In this document: piece after piece, positions 54,451 to 62,840 of the stretch | How the letters are laid out: each line of letters begins with the position of its first letter | Numbering within the stretch: the stretch's first letter is position 1 | DNA from: Algoriphagus sp. | GTDB lineage: Bacteria; Bacteroidota; Bacteroidia; Cytophagales; Cyclobacteriaceae | Assembly: GCF_013373065.1 (NCBI RefSeq) | Contig: NZ_JABXIN010000003.1 | Location: 186,001-250,000, forward strand | Direction of reading: 5' to 3' | DNA: 64,000 nucleotides | Notes under the pieces: generated by a model | The model's database searches: none | What the model was told of the DNA's origin: nothing | The model's input: only the letters and a program-made list of their open reading frames with translations | Translations under genes and position numbers: made by a program

Positions 54451-55249
54451 GGAAAGGTCTCAAAATAAAAAATTTATTCTTTCTTTGATTTTAATGATTC
54501 CGTTTCTATTTGGAGGTTTCATTCCTAATGAAACGATGATGCCTGCTTTTCGGATGAAAAAAATTGTTTTGGATGCGGGACATGGCGGAAAAGATCCGGG
54601 GAATTTAGGTTCTAGGTCCCGGGAAAAAGATATTAATTTGGCCGTTACCTTACTGGTAGGGAAGTACATCAATCAGTATATGCCGGATGTGGAGGTGATT
54701 TATACCCGAAAGGATGATAGCTTCCCTTCATTGAAGGATAGACCAAGAATTGCTAATAATAATAAGGCAGATCTTTTTGTGTCCATCCATTCCAATTCTG
54801 CAGCTAGTCGTTCTGCTTTTGGAACTGAAACATTCATCATGGGGATGAAGCACTTTGAGTCAAATTTTGACATTATCAAGCGTGAAAATTCGGTAATGTT
54901 GTTAGAGGATGGCTATCAGGAAAAATATGAAGGATTTGATCCCTCTTCGCCTGAATCCTATATTATGTTTAATCTGATGTCTCAGGCATTTTTTGAAAAC
55001 TCGCTCACCCTTGCAGATCAGATTGAGAAGCAATTTAAAGATCGGGTCGGGAGAAAGAGTCGTGGCGTGAAGCAAGGTCCTTTTTATGTGCTTTGGACAC
55101 CTTCCATGCCTTCGGTTTTGGTAGAATTGGGATTTTTATCCAATAGTTCAGAAGAACAATTCCTGATGAGCAAACAAGGACAGGAATACATGGCCTCGGC
55201 CATTTTCAGATCCATTCGAGATTATAAAAATGAAATTGAAGGAAATTAA
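54449..55249 (+). CDS. N-acetylmuramoyl-L-alanine amidase (Amidase_3)
   Basis: A 266-residue protein from the ATG at 54449 (MERSQNKKFILSL; an ATG at 54413 is possible). An N-terminal hydrophobic segment (FILSLILMIPFLFGG) precedes the Amidase_3 domain with zinc ligands: His in LDAGHGGKDPG, Glu in REKDINL, His in SIHSNS, and the catalytic Glu in VELGFLSN. It cleaves peptide stems from peptidoglycan for cell separation or remodelling. It is divergent from lptD, with start codons interlocked at CATG. Confidence 0.88.
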   Translation: MERSQNKKFILSLILMIPFLFGGFIPNETMMPAFRMKKIVLDAGHGGKDPGNLGSRSREKDINLAVTLLVGKYINQYMPDVEVIYTRKDDSFPSLKDRPRIANNNKADLFVSIHSNSAASRSAFGTETFIMGMKHFESNFDIIKRENSVMLLEDGYQEKYEGFDPSSPESYIMFNLMSQAFFENSLTLADQIEKQFKDRVGRKSRGVKQGPFYVLWTPSMPSVLVELGFLSNSSEEQFLMSKQGQEYMASAIFRSIRDYKNEIEGN

Positions 55250-55274
55250 GCTTTTTCCTGTATTTCAAGAAATT

Positions 55275-55310
55275 AGCCCTTTTTTATTTTGAAAAAGGGC
55301 TTTTTCTTTT
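55275..55310 (+). terminator. Rho-independent terminator after the amidase gene
   Basis: AGCCCTTTTT pairs with AAAAAGGGCT around a 7-nt loop, followed by T-rich sequence, 25 bp past the amidase stop. Confidence 0.9.
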
Positions 55311-55374
55311 CCAGAAAACCAAACTTCCTTTTGTAGATTGTAGTTTTAAATCTCATAAACCCAAAATTAACTTC

Positions 55375-57006
55375 ATGAATACAACCACCGGATCAACTCC
55401 TGCTTTGAATTTTGACTCTTTGTTGAAAGAATTGAAATCCAAGTATGAATCAGTAAAAAAAGGAGGAGGCGAAAAGAGAATCGCCAAAGAGCACGAGAAA
55501 GGAAAATTGACTGCTCGAGAGCGGATTGATTATTTGATTGACGAAGGATCTGACTTTTTGGAGATTGGTGCTTTTGCGGCGGATGGTTTGTATGAAGAGG
55601 AGGGAGGATGTCCTTCTGCTGGCGTGGTAACTGGAATAGGATATGTCAGCGGGAAAATGTGTGTCCTCGTAGCGAATGATGCCACTGTAAAAGCTGGTGC
55701 TTGGTTTCCGATGACCGCAAAGAAGAATTTGCGAGCGCAGGAAATCGCTATGGAAAACCGACTTCCGATTATCTATCTAGTAGATAGTGCGGGTGTTTTT
55801 CTTCCCATGCAAAATGAAATCTTCCCAGATAAGGAACATTTTGGTCGACAGTTCCGAAACAATGCAAAAATGTCTGCAATGGGGATAGTTCAGGTAGCGG
55901 CGATTATGGGAAGTTGTGTGGCTGGAGGAGCTTATCTGCCGATTATGTCAGATGAAGCGATGATCGTGGATAAGACTGGTACAATATTTTTAGCCGGGTC
56001 TTATTTAGTGAAGGCAGCTATCGGTGAACAAGTAGACAACGAGACTTTAGGTGGAGCAACCACTCACTGTGAAATATCAGGTGTAACTGATAATAAATAT
56101 GACTCTGACCAAGAATGCTTGGATGCCATTCGTAGGATTTTTGATAAGATAGGAGCGTATGAAAAGGCTGGATTTGATCGGAAAGAATCAAAAGAACCTG
56201 CAATTTCTGTAGAAGAAATGCTTGGAAAATTCCCACTGGACCGAGTAAAACCATACGATATGATGGATGTGCTGAAAGGCCTGGTCGATGGAGGGGAGTT
56301 GGATGAATACAAAAAAGATTATGGGAAAACCCTCATCTGTGCCACGGCACGTATAGATGGTTGGGCAGTAGGAATCATCGCTAATCAGCGAAAGGTGGTT
56401 AAAAATGCCAAAGGGGAAATGCAAATGGGGGGTGTTATATATTCCGATTCTGCGGATAAGGCTGCCCGATTTATCATGAACTGTAATCAGCGAAAAATCC
56501 CCTTGGTTTTTATTCAGGATGTTAGTGGGTTTATGGTTGGATCCAAAGCTGAGCATGGAGGCATCATCAAGGATGGAGCGAAAATGGTCAATGCCATGGC
56601 AAATTCGGTGGTGCCAAAGTTTACTTTGATCATTGGAAATTCTTATGGTGCCGGAAATTATGCGATGTGTGGAAAGGCCTATGATCCCAGACTGATATAT
56701 TCTTGGCCTACTGCTCAGATGGCTGTGATGTCCGGAGCCTCAGCAGCAAAGACCTTACTTCAAATTAAAGTTTCTGCTTTGAAAAAAGCAGGAAAGGAAA
56801 TTTCTCCAGAAGATGAAAAAGCACTTTTGGAAGAAATTACAAACAAATACAATGAGGAACTGAGCCCTTACTATGCTGCTGCTAGGTTATGGGTGGATGG
56901 GGTTATCGATCCGGCTGAAACCCGAAAAGTAATTTCCATGGGGATTGAGTCGGCTAACCACGCGCCTATTGTTGATCGCTTTAATGTAGGGGTGATTCAA
57001 ACTTGA
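55375..57006 (+). CDS. Acyl-CoA carboxylase beta subunit (carboxyltransferase)
   Basis: A 543-residue carboxyltransferase with both halves: KGKLTARERIDYLIDEGS, the acyl-CoA part SAGVFLPMQNEIF, GSCVAGGAYLPIMSDEAM, and the carboxybiotin part DVSGFMVGSKAEHGGIIKDGAKMV, GNSYGAGNYAMCGKAYDPR and WPTAQMAVMSG. The pattern is closest to methylcrotonyl-CoA carboxylase beta, with propionyl-CoA carboxylase as alternative. The biotin-carrying alpha subunit is not in this window. A transglutaminase-like gene follows by 26 bp. Confidence 0.9.
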   Translation: MNTTTGSTPALNFDSLLKELKSKYESVKKGGGEKRIAKEHEKGKLTARERIDYLIDEGSDFLEIGAFAADGLYEEEGGCPSAGVVTGIGYVSGKMCVLVANDATVKAGAWFPMTAKKNLRAQEIAMENRLPIIYLVDSAGVFLPMQNEIFPDKEHFGRQFRNNAKMSAMGIVQVAAIMGSCVAGGAYLPIMSDEAMIVDKTGTIFLAGSYLVKAAIGEQVDNETLGGATTHCEISGVTDNKYDSDQECLDAIRRIFDKIGAYEKAGFDRKESKEPAISVEEMLGKFPLDRVKPYDMMDVLKGLVDGGELDEYKKDYGKTLICATARIDGWAVGIIANQRKVVKNAKGEMQMGGVIYSDSADKAARFIMNCNQRKIPLVFIQDVSGFMVGSKAEHGGIIKDGAKMVNAMANSVVPKFTLIIGNSYGAGNYAMCGKAYDPRLIYSWPTAQMAVMSGASAAKTLLQIKVSALKKAGKEISPEDEKALLEEITNKYNEELSPYYAAARLWVDGVIDPAETRKVISMGIESANHAPIVDRFNVGVIQT

Positions 57007-57032
57007 TCATTTTTTAGTAATTTCATTGAAAG

Positions 57033-57875
57033 ATGAGCTCACTTAGTCCTTCTGAATTAAATGCTTTGATTTCACTTCTTGATGACACGGATCAAGAAGT
57101 AAAAGGTCACGTCCGTGATAGGCTTTTATCTTTAGGCGCGGACATTATTCCTTTTTTGGAGGAAAAGTGGGAAACAAATTTCAATCCTGAAATTCAGCGC
57201 GAGTTAGAGTTCATGGTTCATGAACTTCAGTTTTCACAGTTGAAATCTAGATTGGAGGCTTGGAAAAAATCTGAGGATCGAGACCTTTTGACGGGTCTTT
57301 GGATCATCAATACCTACCAATACCCTGATCTAGAATTTGAAAAGTTAAATGCCGATATGCACCAGATTTATTTTGAGGTCTGGACGGCGTTTAAAAATGA
57401 TCTGGGACCTTATGATCAGGTTAAGATTATAAACAATGTGCTCTTCAACAAACTGAGATTCTCGGCAAACACCAAGAATTTTCATTCTCCAGGTAATTCA
57501 ATGTTATCCACCGTGTTGGATACTAAAAAGGGTAATCCTATTTCTCTGTGTACAATCTATTTATTGGTCGCTCAGAAGCTGGGATTGCCGATTTATGGAG
57601 TAAATCTTCCAAATCTGTTTGTGTTAACTTATAAATCAGAAGATGTTACTTTTTACATCAATGCCTTCAATAAGGGTTTGATTTTTAGAAGACAGGATGT
57701 TTTCAATTATTTGGAACATTTACGGATTCCTCCGAAAGACGAATACTTCGAACCAACTGATACTTTTCATATCGTCTTGCGATTTTTGAGAAATCTGGCT
57801 AATTCCTTCGAAAAGTTAGGAGAGGCTGAAAAAGTAGATGAGATTAATAGTTTGATTCAAATCCTTTCGGATTAA
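57033..57875 (+). CDS. SirB1/transglutaminase-like protein
   Basis: A 280-residue protein. Residues ~1-80 are helical (LNALISLLDDTDQEVKGHVRDRLLSLGADIIP, HEAT-like). The second part holds a SirB1-type transglutaminase fold: LSTVLDTKKGNPISLCTIYLLVAQKLGLPIYGVNLPNLFVLTY. The Cys is present, but the usual His position after GVNLP is Leu195 (LPNLF), and the third residue position is not acidic (INAFNKG). A peptidase is unlikely, so a binding role fits. It lies back to back with the redoxin gene without spacer. Confidence 0.78.
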   Translation: MSSLSPSELNALISLLDDTDQEVKGHVRDRLLSLGADIIPFLEEKWETNFNPEIQRELEFMVHELQFSQLKSRLEAWKKSEDRDLLTGLWIINTYQYPDLEFEKLNADMHQIYFEVWTAFKNDLGPYDQVKIINNVLFNKLRFSANTKNFHSPGNSMLSTVLDTKKGNPISLCTIYLLVAQKLGLPIYGVNLPNLFVLTYKSEDVTFYINAFNKGLIFRRQDVFNYLEHLRIPPKDEYFEPTDTFHIVLRFLRNLANSFEKLGEAEKVDEINSLIQILSD

Positions 57876-58451
57876 TCAGAAGGATCGCACATTACAACCT
57901 GTTGCACGAACTTGCGAGGGGCTCGGCATCGTGCCGCCCAAAATCTGATTTAAAGCTCTTTCAAGAAACTTTTCACTCACAGCTTCTTCCGCTTGGGGAT
58001 TGTTGTCAATAGCGCCATGGTAGACAATCTGAATCTTGTTTTCAACCTTCATTAGGACAAAAGATTCAGGAACTTTTGAAACAGCAAGTGTCTTTGTCAA
58101 TAGCTTTTCGGAATCAATCAAAAACGATAGGTTCAACCCCGAACTGTCAATGTAATTTTTCAAAGTTTCTGACTCAGAAAGACTGGCTTCTGGGTTAACC
58201 AGCAAAAAGCGAAACCCGCGATTAGAAAAGGATGTTCGAAGATTTTTAATTCGTTCCTCATACATCTTGGCAAAGGGACATTTTAGGTCAAAAAATACCA
58301 GAACAAGACCTTTTTGGTCAGTCAAGGATTCAATACTCAAGGATTTTCCACTGATCGCATCAGTTAAACTGATTTCTTCCAAAGTCTGGGATTTAACCTG
58401 GAAGGAAAATGCCAATACGAATATGATTAATAGTGCTAGGTTGATTTTCAT
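57876..58451 (-). CDS. Secreted redoxin-like protein with single N-terminal cysteine
   Basis: A 191-residue protein with signal peptide MKINLALLIIFVLAFSFQVKSQ and a redoxin/AhpC-TSA fold: GLVLVFFDLKCPFAKMYEERI, FRFLLVNPEASLSESETL, VSKVPESFVLM. The thioredoxin CxxC is CPFA here, so only one Cys is present at that site; a second Cys lies near the C-terminus (RATGCNVRSF). A peroxiredoxin-like or metal-binding role in the periplasm is possible. It follows the phosphopantetheinyl transferase gene by 1 bp. Confidence 0.8.
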   Translation of the reverse strand: MKINLALLIIFVLAFSFQVKSQTLEEISLTDAISGKSLSIESLTDQKGLVLVFFDLKCPFAKMYEERIKNLRTSFSNRGFRFLLVNPEASLSESETLKNYIDSSGLNLSFLIDSEKLLTKTLAVSKVPESFVLMKVENKIQIVYHGAIDNNPQAEEAVSEKFLERALNQILGGTMPSPSQVRATGCNVRSF

Positions 58452-58452
58452 T

Positions 58453-59097
58453 TCACCAAGTGGTATAGGTTAACACGACATCTTGAATAATTTCGGCTTT
58501 CACCTCATAATGATGGTTTGCAAAATCTGTTCCGTGAATTTTTCCTTTGATGATTCGACTATGCTTTTCAAATGGTTCCAACAAGATATTCTCTCGGAAA
58601 GAAACCCCCTTTTTGCCTTGACATTTGAAAATAGACTCCTTAGCAGACCAAGCAAGGGTATAATGCAGCGGATCTTTTTCAAGAAAATCTAATTCTGAGG
58701 GGTCAAGAAAGCGGAAGCCAATTCGTAAGATTTTTTCCCGTATCAAGTCCATGTCAATTCCAACAGGCAATTCCCGATGGAAAATGGCTCCCGCAAAACC
58801 TAGTGTGTGCGTCAATGATACATGACCACCTCCTTGCATCGCTTGAGATTTACCATGTTCATCCTTAAAAAATCCCGGATAAGGAAGTTTGAGTTCGTCC
58901 AAAGCTTCTTTAATCGCCAAGCGTGAAGAGGCCCATTCCCGTTTTTTTTCGGGGTGGGAAATGTTAGCGTAAGAAAGACGCTCACGAAAACTCAAAAAAT
59001 CCAATTGATCAAGGGGTTGGTCCTCAATAATCTTTAAAACTAGGGCCGATTGAGAATCAATTTTTTCTATTTTTGTTTGCATAGGCAACTGGGACAT
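58453..59097 (-). CDS. 4'-phosphopantetheinyl transferase
   Basis: A 214-residue protein of the Sfp/ACPS superfamily. GIDMDLIREK and AWSAKESIFKCQGKKG match the magnesium and pantetheine-binding motifs, and SLTHTLGFAGAIF is the central motif. It attaches the phosphopantetheine arm from CoA to acyl or peptidyl carrier proteins. The frame extends to 59124, overlapping the divergent WD40 start, so the ATG at 59097 (or 59082) is favoured. It is paired with the redoxin gene downstream. Confidence 0.85.
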   Translation of the reverse strand: MSQLPMQTKIEKIDSQSALVLKIIEDQPLDQLDFLSFRERLSYANISHPEKKREWASSRLAIKEALDELKLPYPGFFKDEHGKSQAMQGGGHVSLTHTLGFAGAIFHRELPVGIDMDLIREKILRIGFRFLDPSELDFLEKDPLHYTLAWSAKESIFKCQGKKGVSFRENILLEPFEKHSRIIKGKIHGTDFANHHYEVKAEIIQDVVLTYTTW

Positions 59098-59117
59098 TCC
59101 CAAAGAGAAGCCAATAT

Positions 59118-60029
59118 ATGTCAAAAATCCAAGTTAATAAATTACATACCCTGACGGGTCATAATGATTGCATCTATGCTTTGGCAGAGGGGCCGGATCC
59201 GAGATTTTTTTATACTGGAGCCGGAGATGGAATGGTAGTAGAATGGGATTTGGATCATCCAAAAGATGGGAAACTCGTTGCCAAACTTCCTCATTCAGTG
59301 TATGCACTTGCAGTAGACCCCATTCGAAACTGGTTAATTATCGGACATAATTTTGAAGGGATCCATGTAATAGACCTTCAGGAAAACAAAGAGTTGTGGT
59401 CCTTGAATATTACCGATCAAGCCATTTTCCATATTAACGTTTTGGGAGATGAAATATTGGTTGGAACTGGAGATGGGGTGCTGACAGTGGTAGACATTCA
59501 GAAGAAAGCTGTTCGAAAGCACATCAAATTGAGCTCAAAAAGTATTCGGGTCATGGATGTAGCTTTGAAAAAAATGCATTTGGCGATTGGGCTTTCAGAC
59601 CATAGTGTGAAAATTTTAGATCTTACACAAGACTTTAAGCCCATTGCAAATTTGACGGGGCATACCAATTCGGTTTTTGCTTTGAGCTATTCTCCTGATG
59701 AGCAATTATTAATAAGCGGTGCTCGGGACGCTCATCTGAAATTTTGGAATACAGATTCCTACTCATTAAGTGAAAATATCATCGCTCACATGTACGCGAT
59801 TAATTATCTTTCTTTTCGCGAAGATGGAGACTATTTTGTCACCTGCTCAATGGACAAATCCATAAAGGTTTGGGATACCAAAGAGCAAAAACTCCTTAAA
59901 GTCATTGATAAAGCTAGAAATGCCGGGCATGGAACCTCCATCAATAAAGTGATTTGGAGTACCTACAGCCATGATGTCATTTCTGTTTCAGATGACCGCA
60001 CCATATCTATTTGGAATTTAGAACTTTAA
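59118..60029 (+). CDS. WD40-repeat beta-propeller protein
   Basis: A 303-residue protein made of about six to seven WD40 blades, with strong copies HTLTGHNDCIYALAEGP, NLTGHTNSVFALSYSPDEQLLISGARDAHLKFWN and YFVTCSMDKSIKVWD, ending in ISVSDDRTISIWNLEL. There is no signal peptide, so it is cytoplasmic. Such propellers act as protein-binding platforms. It is the first gene of an operon with a DivIVA-domain protein (6 bp), folB and a DUF4268 gene; its partner may be the DivIVA protein. Confidence 0.88.
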   Translation: MSKIQVNKLHTLTGHNDCIYALAEGPDPRFFYTGAGDGMVVEWDLDHPKDGKLVAKLPHSVYALAVDPIRNWLIIGHNFEGIHVIDLQENKELWSLNITDQAIFHINVLGDEILVGTGDGVLTVVDIQKKAVRKHIKLSSKSIRVMDVALKKMHLAIGLSDHSVKILDLTQDFKPIANLTGHTNSVFALSYSPDEQLLISGARDAHLKFWNTDSYSLSENIIAHMYAINYLSFREDGDYFVTCSMDKSIKVWDTKEQKLLKVIDKARNAGHGTSINKVIWSTYSHDVISVSDDRTISIWNLEL

Positions 60030-60035
60030 GATACT

Positions 60036-60980
60036 ATGAAAATATCACCCACCGAAATTCGTAAGAAGTCATTTGAAACCTCTTTCAGAGGATATGAAAA
60101 GAAAGAAGTGGAACAATTTCTGGATCAATTGAGTCAATCATTTGATCAGGTTTGCCAAGAAAATTTGGAGCTGAAAAGTAAACTTCAACAGGTGGAAAGT
60201 GAAGCGAAGCGTCTTAAAGATGTCGAAGATAGTTTGTTTAGAACGCTGAAAACTGCCGAGGATACAGGTGCAAGTATCATTGAAGAAGCAAATGCCGCTG
60301 CAGATCAAATCATCGAAGAGGCAAATTACAATGCCAAGCATGCCAATGAGTATGCAGAAAAAATCATCAAGGAAACGAAGCAAAAAGCGGAAGCTGATGC
60401 CGCCGTAATCATCGCAGCTGCTGAGACGAAGGCCAAAGAGGTGATAGTAGAACTTCGGGAAAGTATGCAAGGCTTGGTAAGAAGCTATGAAAGTCTGGTG
60501 GAGCAGCGCGAAAATCTGATCAAAAGTCTAAGAAGGATTTCCCAGGATATGCTCAATCAAATTGATCTTTCGGATGCACATTTTTCAAGGATTGATGCCA
60601 AAGCTCATGCTCGTGCGGTAGAGGAGCTAAGCAGGTCTCAGACCTTTACTTTTGGGAATTTGGCTGCCCTTACAGAGCAGTTAGGTCAAATGATCTCTCA
60701 AACTCAAGTCATTGTGGAGGAAGAGGTGGAAGATCCGATGGCTGAAATGGAAGTGATTGAAGAAGATCTTGAAATTGAAATCCACGATTCTACCCCTGAT
60801 GTTCAAGCTGAGGTTGAAGAAGAAGCGGTAGAGGAAGAGCAAGTAGAAGAGACTGAAGATGAACCGAAAGTTGAAAAGAAAGTAAAAAATGGAGCTGCAG
60901 ATACCCAAGAAGAACCCGAATCTCCGAAAGAGGAAGATCCGAGCAAGCAATCAGGTTCTTTCTTTGATCAATTAGACTAA
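60036..60980 (+). CDS. DivIVA-domain coiled-coil protein
   Basis: A 314-residue protein. Residues 1-40 (KISPTEIRKKSFETSFRGYEKKEVEQFLDQ) are the DivIVA/GpsB membrane-curvature-binding domain. Residues ~40-215 are long coiled coil (LELKSKLQQVESEAKRLKDVEDS, then Ala-rich heptads). From ~225 the tail is very acidic (EEEVEDPMAEMEVIEED). DivIVA proteins mark cell poles or septa. The family is best known from Gram-positives. It is joined to a WD40 gene before it and overlaps folB after it by one base. Confidence 0.88.
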   Translation: MKISPTEIRKKSFETSFRGYEKKEVEQFLDQLSQSFDQVCQENLELKSKLQQVESEAKRLKDVEDSLFRTLKTAEDTGASIIEEANAAADQIIEEANYNAKHANEYAEKIIKETKQKAEADAAVIIAAAETKAKEVIVELRESMQGLVRSYESLVEQRENLIKSLRRISQDMLNQIDLSDAHFSRIDAKAHARAVEELSRSQTFTFGNLAALTEQLGQMISQTQVIVEEEVEDPMAEMEVIEEDLEIEIHDSTPDVQAEVEEEAVEEEQVEETEDEPKVEKKVKNGAADTQEEPESPKEEDPSKQSGSFFDQLD

Positions 60981-61345
60981 TGGGAAAAGTAGCACTGGAA
61001 GGAATTGAATTTCATGCCTATCATGGCGTTTATCCTGAAGAAACTGTTCTGGGAAATCGTTTCACGCTGGATTTAGAATTGGAGACTGACTTCAAGGAGG
61101 CGATGCTTCATGATAACTTGGAGGGCACAGTGGACTATTTCAAATTATACCAGATCATTAAAGCTAGAATGGATATCAAGGTGAAGTTACTGGAGCACTT
61201 AGGACACTTGATCGTTCAGGATATTTTGGATGCCTATCCAGAAACAAAGCAAGTTCGTCTTACCTTGAAAAAGCACCATCCTTCATTGGGAGGTTTGGTG
61301 GATTTTTCCTCTGTCCAAATTCAATACCCTGAAGATTACAGGTAA
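60980..61345 (+). CDS. folB: Dihydroneopterin aldolase
   Basis: A 121-residue FolB-type protein: VALEGIEFHAYHGVYPEE (catalytic Glu region), LGNRFTLDLELETDF, LEHLGHLIVQDIL and VRLTLKKHHPSLGGLV with the conserved Lys. It cleaves dihydroneopterin in folate synthesis. Its ATG overlaps the DivIVA stop by one base. A DUF4268 gene follows by 5 bp. Confidence 0.92.
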   Translation: MGKVALEGIEFHAYHGVYPEETVLGNRFTLDLELETDFKEAMLHDNLEGTVDYFKLYQIIKARMDIKVKLLEHLGHLIVQDILDAYPETKQVRLTLKKHHPSLGGLVDFSSVQIQYPEDYR

Positions 61346-61350
61346 AGACT

Positions 61351-61809
61351 TTGTATTCCCGATCCGAAACATCCCGAATCAGAAAGAGCTTTTGGATAGC
61401 TTTTGGTCAGTATATGCGGCCCATACCTAGCGTCCAAGGATTCCGAGTTAATTGGCAGAATTACAAGACCGGAGTTAAGGATATTTATTTTCGAATGCGT
61501 GCTGAACGTGGCTATGCTTCTGTCAGCATTGAAGTGACGCATAAAGATGAAGAATTGCAGCAACTATTTTTTGAGCACCTGATGCAGCTTCGGAAAATTT
61601 TGGAACAGTGTACAGAGGAGGTGTGGGATTGGCAACTTCACCAAGCAAATGAGTTTGGTCAGTTGATTTCCAAAGTGGAAAAAAGGATGGATGGGATAGA
61701 TGTCATGAATGAAAGCGATTGGCCTGCTATCATTTCATTTTTAAAACCTCGAATGATTGCCTTAGATGAGTTTTGGAATTTGGTAAAGCCTGGTTTTGAG
61801 GATTTTTGA
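61351..61809 (+). CDS. DUF4268 protein, TTG start
   Basis: A 152-residue protein of the DUF4268 type: RSETSRIRKSFWIAFGQYM, VNWQNYKTGVKDIYFRMRAE, YASVSIEVTHKD and WPAIISFLKPRMIALDEFW. The first family-like residues follow a TTG at 61351 and no in-frame ATG lies close upstream, so TTG is the start. The function is unknown; some relatives of this fold sit near DNA-processing genes. It ends the WD40-DivIVA-folB operon. Confidence 0.78.
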   Translation: MYSRSETSRIRKSFWIAFGQYMRPIPSVQGFRVNWQNYKTGVKDIYFRMRAERGYASVSIEVTHKDEELQQLFFEHLMQLRKILEQCTEEVWDWQLHQANEFGQLISKVEKRMDGIDVMNESDWPAIISFLKPRMIALDEFWNLVKPGFEDF

Positions 61810-61882
61810 TCGTGAAGGATTCTCTTAATACTTTGGCTCACTAATACCAAAATCACCAAATCAGAAGAACTAATACTTTGCT

Positions 61883-62377
61883 TTAATGGGCCTTTTTTGA
61901 GAAAGTAAGGGTTTCGGTTTTGGTTTCAGTTCCTTCCGAAATATTGAGTTGGTATATCAATTGATCCCCCTCTCGCTCAATGGTCATTCCATTAAACCAG
62001 ACCTTTTGTTCACCTAGCTCGATTAGCTGAAAAACAGTCCATTCTTCCTTTTCTTCCCAGCCTGTTAAGTCGGAGCTAAAATGCTTCAGCTTAATAGTGA
62101 CACTTTCTCCATCTTGAATCAAATTCATGAATTCAGAGAAAACCAATTTGCCATTCTCCCAAAATCGGAAGGTGCCAATCATATGACTATCCTTTGCGGG
62201 CATCCAAACTTCCTCACATTCTCCTCCAAATCCTGTTCCCACCCAATACCCGACTAGCCAGTCCAAACTTTCAACCTTACCTTTTCCTGGGGTTTGTCCT
62301 TCTGTGAGACTTCTAACCTGAGACCAAGAAAAATGACTAATGCTTAAAAAGATTAAAATGCTGAAAAATATCTTCAT
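61883..62377 (-). CDS. DUF6265 secreted protein
   Basis: A 164-residue protein with signal peptide MKIFFSILIFLSISHFSWSQ. The mature domain has the DUF6265 pattern LDWLVGYWVGTGFGGECEEVWMPAKDSHMIGTFRFWENGKL, and then antiparallel strands as in a calycin-like barrel. A small hydrophobic ligand is possible, but unproven. It lies 35 bp after the IscA-like gene on the same strand. Confidence 0.8.
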   Translation of the reverse strand: MKIFFSILIFLSISHFSWSQVRSLTEGQTPGKGKVESLDWLVGYWVGTGFGGECEEVWMPAKDSHMIGTFRFWENGKLVFSEFMNLIQDGESVTIKLKHFSSDLTGWEEKEEWTVFQLIELGEQKVWFNGMTIEREGDQLIYQLNISEGTETKTETLTFSKKAH

Positions 62378-62412
62378 GGTCTCTGTGGTTAAAGCTCAGA
62401 AGATACAAAGAT

Positions 62413-62727
62413 TTATTGATCATGTCGCTTAGGGATTTCAGGATTGACGAAAGTGAATCCCCTTGCTTCATCACTTTCAAAAAAATCAATCTGCATTCCC
62501 ATTAAAAACATGTAGTGCTTTTTCTCAATCAATACAGGGATTCCTCCAATTTCAAATTGTTGATCCTCTTCTTTAGGTTTATCAAAACCAAGTGCATAGG
62601 ACATGCCGCCACATCCACCGCCTTTTACACCAACTCGAAGAAAATAATCCGCTGGTATGTTTTTATGAGCTATGATGTTTTTGATCTCGGCCTCCGCTTT
62701 TTCTGTAATGGTAATAGGAATTAGCAT
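62413..62727 (-). CDS. IscA/HesB-like protein lacking the C-terminal CxC motif
   Basis: A 104-residue A-type carrier fold: ITITEKAEAEIKNIIAHK, FLRVGVKGGGCGGMSYALGFD and DFFESDEARGFTFVNP. Cys39 in GGGCGG is present, but the usual CGCG near the C-terminus is replaced by PEIPKRHDQ. Normal IscA/SufA proteins use three cysteines for Fe-S or iron binding, so metal handling is altered or relies on His residues. The rest of the fold is intact. Confidence 0.83.
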   Translation of the reverse strand: MLIPITITEKAEAEIKNIIAHKNIPADYFLRVGVKGGGCGGMSYALGFDKPKEEDQQFEIGGIPVLIEKKHYMFLMGMQIDFFESDEARGFTFVNPEIPKRHDQ

Positions 62728-62840
62728 GTTGTTCGAATGATTTTGGCAGGAAATTGGTTCGAATTTGAATCAAATTTACACAAGCAACCGTTTTCAAGGC
62801 GGGATAATTTGCGGATATTCGAAGATTCTATTGAAATACT

